Source: Burkholderiales bacterium
Lineage (GTDB): Bacteria > Pseudomonadota > Gammaproteobacteria > Burkholderiales > Burkholderiaceae_C
Length of the DNA: 64,000 bases
NCBI GenBank assembly: GCA_016185015.1
Contig: JACPOI010000040.1
Coordinates: forward strand, 26,992-90,991
Direction: 5' to 3'
Below, piece after piece: positions 58,082-64,000 of this stretch. Numbering within the stretch: the first letter of the stretch is position 1; each line of letters opens with the position of its first letter. Below the pieces are notes generated by a model that saw only the letters and a program-made list of their open reading frames with translations, was not told the origin of the DNA and ran no database searches. Made by a program: the position numbers and the translations under genes.

Positions 58082-59778
58082 ACGATATTCGCCGCACCAT
58101 CCTGTGGGTGATTTTTGGTTTTTCCCTGGTCCTGTTGTGGGACCAGTGGCAAATCCACAATGGCCGACCCGCAACCTTCTTCCCGTCGCCGACGGCGAAG
58201 ACGGCGGCAGCCCCGGCAGCGGCGGCCTCAACGCCGGCGTCCGTTCCCGTGGCCGCGCCCGTGCTGCCCGCAGGCAACAGCAGTGACCGCATCGCCAAAA
58301 CCGAAGCGCAGGCGCCCGTCGCGCGCGAACGCGTGGTGGTGAGCTCCGACGTGCTGACGCTGACCTTCGATACCGAAGGCGGCTCGCTGGTCCGCTCCGA
58401 ATTCCTGAAACATCGCGACCAGAAAAATCCCGAACGCCATGTCGTGCTGTTCGACGAAAGCAAGGATCGTGTCTACCTGTCCCAGTCCGGGCTGATTGCC
58501 GGCGCAGCCGGCGGTAGTCTCCCGACGCACAAGACCCCCATGAAGCTGGTGTCCGGCGAACGCGAGCTCAAGGACGGGGCTGACGAACTGCAGCTGAAGT
58601 TCGAGTCGGCTGAAATCGGCGGCGTCAAGCTCGTCAAGACCTACACGCTCAAGCGCGGCAGTTATGCCCTGGACGTGAAGCACGAAGTGCAGAACGTGGG
58701 CACGACGCCGCTGACGCCCCAGCTCTATCTGCAGCTGGTGCGCGACGGCAACAAGCTGGCCGGCGAGTCCTCCTTCTATTCGACGTTCACCGGTCCGGCC
58801 ATCTACACCGAGGCGAAGAAATACCAGAAGGTCGAGTTCAGTGACATCGAGAAGAACAAGGCCGAGTTCGAGAAGCAGTCCTCCAACGGCTACGTGGCCA
58901 TGGTCCAGCACTATTTCGCCAGCGCCTGGCTGCTCGGCGAAGGTGTGCCGCGAGAAATCTTCGCCCGCAAAGTCGACAGCAACCTGTATGCGGTCGGCAT
59001 GATTGCCCCGCTGGAGACGATCGCACCGGCGACGAGCCGCATCGTCGAAGCACGCCTGTTCGTCGGCCCCCAGGAAGAAAAGAGGCTGGAAGCCATCGCT
59101 CCCGGCCTGGAGCTGGTCAAGGACTACGGCTGGCTGACCATCCTCGCCAAGCCCCTGTATTGGCTGCTCGACAAGCTTGAGCATCTGATTGGCAACTGGG
59201 GCTGGTCCATTGTGGCGCTGGTGGTGCTGCTGAAGATCGCCTTCTACTGGCTCAACGCCAAGGCCTACGCCAGCATGGCCAAGATGAAGTCCATCACGCC
59301 GCGCATCACCGAGCTGCGCGAGCGGCTGAAGGACAAGCCGCAACAGATGCAGCAGGAGATGATGCGTGTCTACCGCGAGGAGAAGGTCAATCCCATGGGC
59401 GGCTGCCTGCCCATCATGATCCAGATCCCGGTGTTCATTGCCCTGTACTGGGTGCTGCTGTCCAGCGTCGAGATGCGCAACGCACCCTGGATCCTGTGGA
59501 TCAAGGACCTGTCGGCCGAGGACCCTTATTACATCCTGCCCCTGCTCATGACGGCCACCACCATGCTGCAGACGGCGCTGAACCCGGCACCGCCGGATCC
59601 TCTGCAGGCCAAGATGATGTGGTTCATGCCGCTGATCTTCAGTGTGATGTTCTTCTTCTTCCCGTCCGGCCTGGTGCTGTACTGGCTGACCAACAATATC
59701 CTTTCGATCGCGCAACAGTGGGTGATCAATACCCGCATGGGCGTTCCGCCGCAGTTCAATTTGCCGAAATTCAAGTAA
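58078..59778 (+). CDS. yidC: Membrane protein insertase YidC
   Basis: A 566-residue inner-membrane insertase. An N-terminal helix (RRTILWVIFGFSLVLLWDQW) leads to an Ala/Pro-rich linker and the large periplasmic P1 domain (about 80-350). The conserved insertase core follows: GNWGWSIVALVVLLKIAFYW, MGGCLPIMIQIPVFIALYWVL and the final helices ending LSIAQQWVINTRMG. The lysine-rich short tail is normal for proteobacteria. Confidence 0.97.
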   Translation: MNDIRRTILWVIFGFSLVLLWDQWQIHNGRPATFFPSPTAKTAAAPAAAASTPASVPVAAPVLPAGNSSDRIAKTEAQAPVARERVVVSSDVLTLTFDTEGGSLVRSEFLKHRDQKNPERHVVLFDESKDRVYLSQSGLIAGAAGGSLPTHKTPMKLVSGERELKDGADELQLKFESAEIGGVKLVKTYTLKRGSYALDVKHEVQNVGTTPLTPQLYLQLVRDGNKLAGESSFYSTFTGPAIYTEAKKYQKVEFSDIEKNKAEFEKQSSNGYVAMVQHYFASAWLLGEGVPREIFARKVDSNLYAVGMIAPLETIAPATSRIVEARLFVGPQEEKRLEAIAPGLELVKDYGWLTILAKPLYWLLDKLEHLIGNWGWSIVALVVLLKIAFYWLNAKAYASMAKMKSITPRITELRERLKDKPQQMQQEMMRVYREEKVNPMGGCLPIMIQIPVFIALYWVLLSSVEMRNAPWILWIKDLSAEDPYYILPLLMTATTMLQTALNPAPPDPLQAKMMWFMPLIFSVMFFFFPSGLVLYWLTNNILSIAQQWVINTRMGVPPQFNLPKFK

Positions 59779-59790
59779 GCAGACGCACAG

Positions 59791-59811
59791 GGGCCGCGCA
59801 AGCGGCCCTTT
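59791..59811 (+). terminator. Weak terminator/attenuator after yidC
   Basis: A 7-bp stem (59791-59797 with 59802-59808) with GCAA loop is followed by only three T residues and a CACTTTC run. It may partly separate yidC from mnmE. Confidence 0.5.
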
Positions 59812-59846
59812 CACTTTCAGGCCTTCACGCTACAAAATAGCGCACC

Positions 59847-61247
59847 ATGCTGGCACGCCAACAGGAACCCATCGTCGCCATCGCCACGGCCCCCGGACGG
59901 GGTGCCGTGGGTATCGTGCGCGTGAGTGGTCGCGGGCTCGGGGACTTCGTCGCAGCCTTGTGCGGCCGCGCACTGCAGGCGCGTCATGCCACCTACCTGC
60001 CCCTGCGGGATGCAGCCGGCGAAGTCCTGGACCACGGCCTGGCCATCCATTTCCCGGCGCCGCATTCCTACACCGGCGAAGACGTGCTGGAATTGCAGGT
60101 CCACGGTGGACAGGTGGTGCTGCAACTCCTGCTGGCACGCTGCCTGCAGGTGAGCCAGCAGCTTGATGGGCGGACCGGCCAAGCCTGTCTGCCGGGTTTG
60201 CGTTTTGCGCAGCCCGGTGAATTCACCGAACGCGCCTTCCTCAATGACAAGATCGACCTGACCCAGGCCGAGGCGATCGCCGACCTGATCGATGCCAGCA
60301 CCGAGGCCGCGGCGCGCAGCGCCAGCCGTTCGCTCGATGGCGCCTTTTCGCGTGAGATCGGGGTGTTGCGCGAAGCGCTGATCCAGTTGCGCATGCTGGT
60401 GGAAGCCACGCTCGATTTCCCGGAAGAGGAGATCGACTTCCTGGAAAAGGCCGATGCCCGGGGGCAGCTGCAGCGCCTGCAGGACCGGCTCGCTACCGTG
60501 CTTCAGCACGCGCGCCAGGGCAGTCTGCTGCGCGAGGGCATCAAGGTGGTGATTGCCGGCCAGCCGAATGCGGGCAAGAGTTCCTTGCTCAATGCACTGG
60601 CCGGGGCCGAACTGGCCATCGTGACCGCCATCCCCGGCACCACGCGCGACAAGGTGCAGCAGACCATCCAGATCGAAGGCGTGCCCCTGCACGTGATCGA
60701 CACCGCAGGGCTGCGCGAGAGCAGCGACGAAGTGGAGCGCATCGGGATCGCCCGTGCCTGGGCCGAGATCGAAGCGGCCGATGCGGTGCTTTTCCTGCAT
60801 GACCTGACACGCCAGGCTTTGCCCGACTATCGTCAGGCGGATGAGGACATTGCCCGCACTTTGAAGCAGCGTCTGCCGACACGCGTGCCGGTGCTGGATG
60901 TCTGGAACAAGGCCGACGCCGCGGTGGCGCCGGCCGAAGGCCTGAGCCTGTCGGCCAAGACGGGGGCGGGCCTGGAGACCTTGCGTCGCCGCCTGCTCGA
61001 GACCGTGGGCTGGCAGGCGGCACCCGAGGGGGTCTACATCGCACGCGAACGCCATGTGCATGCCCTGCGGCAGGTGCAGGCGCATCTTGAAACAGCTGCA
61101 GCGCACCTGGTGGCGCAGGCCCACGCACTGGACTTGCTGGCCGAGGAGTTGCGCCTGGCACAGAACGCGCTCAACGAGATCACTGGCGCGTTCACCTCGG
61201 ATGACCTGCTGGGTGTCATCTTTTCCCGATTCTGTATCGGCAAGTGA
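59847..61247 (+). CDS. mnmE: tRNA uridine-34 modification GTPase MnmE
   Basis: GTPase partner of MnmG in wobble-uridine modification. The 466-residue protein has the N-terminal formyl-THF-binding domain ([21 protein letters not shown]), a helical domain, and an inserted G domain with G1 GQPNAGKSS (about 238-246), G2 TTRDK, G3 DTAGL and G4 NKAD. The C-terminal FCIGK is the invariant motif with the catalytic cysteine. Length is normal. Confidence 0.97.
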   Translation: MLARQQEPIVAIATAPGRGAVGIVRVSGRGLGDFVAALCGRALQARHATYLPLRDAAGEVLDHGLAIHFPAPHSYTGEDVLELQVHGGQVVLQLLLARCLQVSQQLDGRTGQACLPGLRFAQPGEFTERAFLNDKIDLTQAEAIADLIDASTEAAARSASRSLDGAFSREIGVLREALIQLRMLVEATLDFPEEEIDFLEKADARGQLQRLQDRLATVLQHARQGSLLREGIKVVIAGQPNAGKSSLLNALAGAELAIVTAIPGTTRDKVQQTIQIEGVPLHVIDTAGLRESSDEVERIGIARAWAEIEAADAVLFLHDLTRQALPDYRQADEDIARTLKQRLPTRVPVLDVWNKADAAVAPAEGLSLSAKTGAGLETLRRRLLETVGWQAAPEGVYIARERHVHALRQVQAHLETAAAHLVAQAHALDLLAEELRLAQNALNEITGAFTSDDLLGVIFSRFCIGK

Positions 61248-61461
61248 CGAGCCGGGAGATCTTGCGCGCCTGCTGTATTCCCGTTGTCAAGGCGGCGAAA
61301 TGGGCGTACCGTGCAACCCAGCAGGCGGCATCGAGAGGCTGGACCGAGAAACAATTTCTTACGCTGGACGGTCAAGCACGCTGCGTCATTTAGGAAGAAA
61401 ATGCAGGCTGCAGGCAGTTTGTCTGCACCCTGTTGTGCAAGTAGCGCCATCGGAATGAAAA

Positions 61462-62166
61462 ATGGGACGACTGGACAACTTCTTCTCGAAAAAATCCACG
61501 GCCAAGCCCGCGCCGGAACAGGACGCGGGCCCAACCAACCTGCAGCCGGACGATGAACTGGCCCTGGACCGCAAGACCCAGAGGCTGGAGCGCCGCGAAC
61601 TGCTCTACGCCGTGGTGCGCGAGTCCATGGCGCGTGTCGGCATGCTGTCCTCGAGCTACAAATACAAGGTGCTGTCCCTCGACTCACGTGGCAGCCAGTA
61701 CCTGATCATGATGGACCTGCCCCAGGCGATGGCCCAGCACATTGGCCAGCTGGCGGAAATCGAAGAGATCATTACCCAGAACGCCCGCTCGCGTCACAAG
61801 ATCGATGTGAGCGCGGTTTACTGGCGTATCAACGAGCTGTCCAAGACTTCGACGGCCGTCCTGCGCAAGCCGCGCCCGGAAGTTGAACTGGGGGCCTCGG
61901 CGCCTGCGGCCAGTGAAGCGTCGCAAGCGCCTTTGGTGCCCGGAGATCGCAGGCGTCGCTTTGAACCCATCCGCCCCGACGAAGTCAATGCCTTCAAGCA
62001 GGCATTGGCCACAGGCAACAAGCCCAAGCCCAGCGGATCACCCAGACCTTTGCCGGCGGATTTTGCCCCGACCGAGTTTCCCCAGACCGAATTCGAGGAA
62101 ACCCGTATGGATGAAGAAGCCGAGCGATTGCCCCTGAGCCGCACGCAGTACGGCGATCTGATTTAA
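61462..62166 (+). CDS. Hypothetical protein, conserved-looking, unknown function
   Basis: A 234-residue protein I do not recognise. It starts MGRLDNFFSKKSTAKPAPE. The middle part (about 30-130) looks folded, with alternating strands and helices, for example YAVVRESMARVGMLSSSYKYKVLSLD, then YLIMMDLPQAMAQHIGQLAEIEEII and ISAVYWRINEL-like segments. The last 100 residues are Pro/Glu-rich and probably disordered. There is no signal peptide. Codon use is like the neighbours, so it is probably a native lineage-specific gene. The 214-base gap from mnmE shows no other gene. Confidence 0.65.
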   Translation: MGRLDNFFSKKSTAKPAPEQDAGPTNLQPDDELALDRKTQRLERRELLYAVVRESMARVGMLSSSYKYKVLSLDSRGSQYLIMMDLPQAMAQHIGQLAEIEEIITQNARSRHKIDVSAVYWRINELSKTSTAVLRKPRPEVELGASAPAASEASQAPLVPGDRRRRFEPIRPDEVNAFKQALATGNKPKPSGSPRPLPADFAPTEFPQTEFEETRMDEEAERLPLSRTQYGDLI

Positions 62167-62194
62167 GCCCACAGCGCGCGCGGCCGCGGCCTTT

Positions 62195-62749
62195 TCAGGT
62201 CCCGGCGAAGTCGAGCAGCGTGAAGAGGGGCAAGCCGGCCTCGCGCAGCCGGGCCGATCCACCAAGCTCCGGCAGGTCGACGATGGCGGCCCCTTCCATC
62301 ACCTGGGCGCCCAACTTTTCCAGCAGCTTCTTGCCGGCCATCATGGTGCCGCCGGTGGCAATCAGGTCGTCGACCAGCAGCACACGGTCACCCGGCTTGA
62401 CGGCATCGGTGTGCAACTCCACCGTGGCACTGCCGTACTCCAGCTCGTAGGTCTCCTCCACGGTCGTGAAGGGCAGCTTGCCCTTCTTGCGGATCGGTAC
62501 GAAACCCACGGCGAGTTCATAGGCGATCACCGAGCCCAGGATGAAGCCGCGCGCATCGAGTCCGGCCACCACGTCCGGGCGCATTCCCGGATCCATGTAG
62601 CGGTGCACGAAAGCGTCAACCATGACACGGAACACCTTGGGGTTCTGCAGCAGCGGCGTGATGTCGCGAAACTGAACTCCCGGCGACGGCCAGTTCGGCA
62701 CGGTGCGGATATGGCGTCTCAGATATTCGTTGATGTAGTGGTCCTGCAT
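62195..62749 (-). CDS. apt: Adenine phosphoribosyltransferase
   Basis: Makes AMP from adenine and PRPP in purine salvage. From the start [21 protein letters not shown] the protein has 184 residues. Diagnostic segments are [31 protein letters not shown] and the PRPP loop [14 protein letters not shown] longer open frame upstream overlaps the antiporter gene and has no family similarity. Confidence 0.95.
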   Translation of the reverse strand: MQDHYINEYLRRHIRTVPNWPSPGVQFRDITPLLQNPKVFRVMVDAFVHRYMDPGMRPDVVAGLDARGFILGSVIAYELAVGFVPIRKKGKLPFTTVEETYELEYGSATVELHTDAVKPGDRVLLVDDLIATGGTMMAGKKLLEKLGAQVMEGAAIVDLPELGGSARLREAGLPLFTLLDFAGT

Positions 62750-62786
62750 GGTGGGTCCGATGCGTTGCGGGTCAAGCCGGCGGCGG

Positions 62787-63883
62787 TCAGCCGCGCAGCA
62801 GTTTTTCTTCGGCCAGCGCCAGGGCTTCGGCCTGGCCGGAGAGCACCAGCGTATCTCCGTCCTCCAGCGCCAGACCGGCATCGGGCGAGAGGCTTTTGCC
62901 GTTGCGGCGGCGCAGGCTGAGTATGCGGGTGTCGGCCAGGCGCGGCAAGAGCGCACCGAGGGACTGGCCCAGCGCATGGGCGCCCGCGGGCAGGGTCAGG
63001 CTGTGCAGACGCTCCTGCGCGCCATCATCGTCCGTGCTGTCGTCCGCCCCGTGGAAATAACCGCGCAGCAGGTTGTAGCGGGCGTCGCGCTGGTCCTGCA
63101 CCAGACGGATCACGCGGCGCATGGGCACGCCGACCAGGGCGAGCGCATGGCTGGCCAGCATCAGCGAGCCCTCGATCGACTCCGGCACCACTTCCGTGGC
63201 CCCCGCGGCGCGCAGGCGGTCCAGCGCAAAATCGTCCTGGGTGCGCACGATCACCGGGACGTGTGGGGCATGCGCACGCACATTGGCCAGCACCTTGAGG
63301 GCGCCCGGGACATCCAGGTAGGTGATCACGACCGCGCTGGCACGGCCCAGGCCAGCGGCCATCAGGGCTTGCAGGCGGGCTGCGTCTCCATAGGCGACGC
63401 TGTTGCCCGCCGCCGTCGCCTGGCGCACCCGATCAGGGTCCAGATCCAGCGCCATATAGGGAATCTTCTCGCCCTCCAGCATGCGTGCCAGGTTCTGGCC
63501 GCAGCGGCCGTAGCCGCAGATGATGACGTGGCCGCTGGTGCCGATGGCCTGGCGCGCGATGCTGGTCATCTGCAGCGACTGCTGCAGCCATTCGCTGGCG
63601 ACCAGCCGCAAGACCAGTTGGTTGCTGTACATGATGATGAAGGGCGTGGCCAGCATGGACAGCACCATGGAGGCCAGGATGGGGTTGAGCATGGCGGCCT
63701 CGATCAGGCCCTGTTCATGCGTCAGCGTGAGCAGCACGAAACCAAATTCCCCAGCCTGTGTCAGGTACAGGCCGGTGCGCAGGGCCACCCCCATGGTGGC
63801 GCCCAGGGCGCGCGTGAGGGCCGTGATCAGCACCAGCTTGAGCAGCAGGGAAGACGCCATGAGCATCAGCACCAGGGTGTGAG
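62787..63883 (-). pseudogene. CPA2 monovalent cation:proton antiporter (KefB-like), 5' end cut off by an insertion element
   Basis: About 365 residues of the C-terminal half of a KefB/KefC-type antiporter remain. The last membrane helices (VALRTGLYLTQAGEFGFVLL, LNPILASMVLSMLATPFIIM) are followed by a TrkA-N NAD-binding domain (HVIICGYGRCGQNLARML) and a TrkA-C domain. Intact members have roughly 600-660 residues, so about the first 280 residues, with most of the transport helices, are missing. The frame runs into repeated sequence typical of an IS end just after AHTLVLMLM. The remaining frame has no credible start and is probably non-functional. Confidence 0.8.
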
Positions 63884-64000
63884 CCCAAGTTGGTAATGTC
63901 ACCTTTATCCAAGTTAGAAATGTCCCCTTATTTTTAAACAGGGGGCATAGATGGACGGGAAAGGGGCATGGATGAGTGTCAAAGAGGCTGGACGTTATGC
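63884..64000 (+). mobile_element. Insertion sequence, left end (cut by the window edge)
   Basis: Two imperfect direct copies of a 20-base end sequence are seen: CAAGTTGGTAATGTCACC (63886-63903) and CAAGTTAGAAATGTCCCC (63909-63926). They are followed by an open frame starting at 63951 or 63972. The composition is AT-richer than the host gene. The exact outer end and the target duplication cannot be fixed because the other end lies outside the window. Confidence 0.65.
63951..64000 (+). CDS. Putative transposase, N-terminal fragment
   Basis: Only 16 full codons are present, reading MDGKGAWMSVKEAGRY, or from the second Met MSVKEAGRY. This beginning is like transposases of the ISNCY type, whose first residues often read MSxKEAxR before a helix-turn-helix, but the fragment is too short for a firm family call. 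Confidence 0.4.
   Translation, partial: MDGKGAWMSVKEAGRY

Overview
The window is GC-rich, densely packed chromosomal DNA from a betaproteobacterium, most likely Burkholderiales and Comamonadaceae-like. The grounds are gene order and protein families, not a database search: dnaA-dnaN-gyrB opposite rpmH-rnpA-yidD-yidC-mnmE, parAB beside rsmG-mnmG with parS sites, HAAT-type ABC transporters, CzcABC and CueR/CopA.

Layout. 1-8.9 kb: end of a uracil-type permease, a cobalamin adenosyltransferase, an FAD-linked oxidase, a large PAS-GGDEF-EAL protein, an OmpA-like protein, two small lipoproteins and a DMT transporter. 9.07-10.2 kb: a trypsin-like serine protease of visibly lower GC, ending near a decayed 3' half of tRNA-Phe. 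10.2-17.2 kb: a membrane-anchored methyltransferase, then the segregation and tRNA-modification block (parB, an alpha/beta hydrolase, parA, a LysE exporter, rsmG, mnmG), with four parS sites and a 475-bp imperfect palindrome. 17.4-21.2 kb: glutamate dehydrogenase, a Cys-cluster protein and a CHASE-PAS-GGDEF cyclase. 21.2-29.5 kb: an aromatic-aldehyde dehydrogenase and a complete branched-chain-type ABC importer, with an AraC-type regulator and a class II aldolase facing away from it; this looks like uptake and oxidation of an aromatic or organic acid. 29.5-32.7 kb: AsmA, cytochrome c and two beta-barrel proteins. 32.7-40.5 kb: a TctDE-like two-component system divergent from a CzcCBA heavy-metal efflux system. 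40.5-42.8 kb: a hemerythrin and a chemoreceptor. 42.9-46.2 kb: copper regulon (copA divergent from copZ-cueR) with two CueR-type promoters. 46.2-51.6 kb: pirin, Spy-like protein, small membrane proteins, NnrU, a third diguanylate cyclase and a DnaQ-like exonuclease. 51.6-61.3 kb: the chromosomal origin region. 61.4-64 kb: an unknown protein, apt, and a CPA2 antiporter cut by an insertion element at the window edge.

The most striking observation is that dnaA is broken as written: about 70 codons between the AAA+ core and the end of the DNA-binding domain are missing and the remaining tail is out of frame. This is either an assembly error or a real lesion in a normally essential gene. Other points worth a look are the copA promoter, placed so that its mRNA should be leaderless, the parS-flanked palindrome, and the tRNA-Phe remnant beside the low-GC protease. 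I did not find a convincing new multi-gene defence or biosynthetic system, a CRISPR array, rRNA genes or an intact tRNA.
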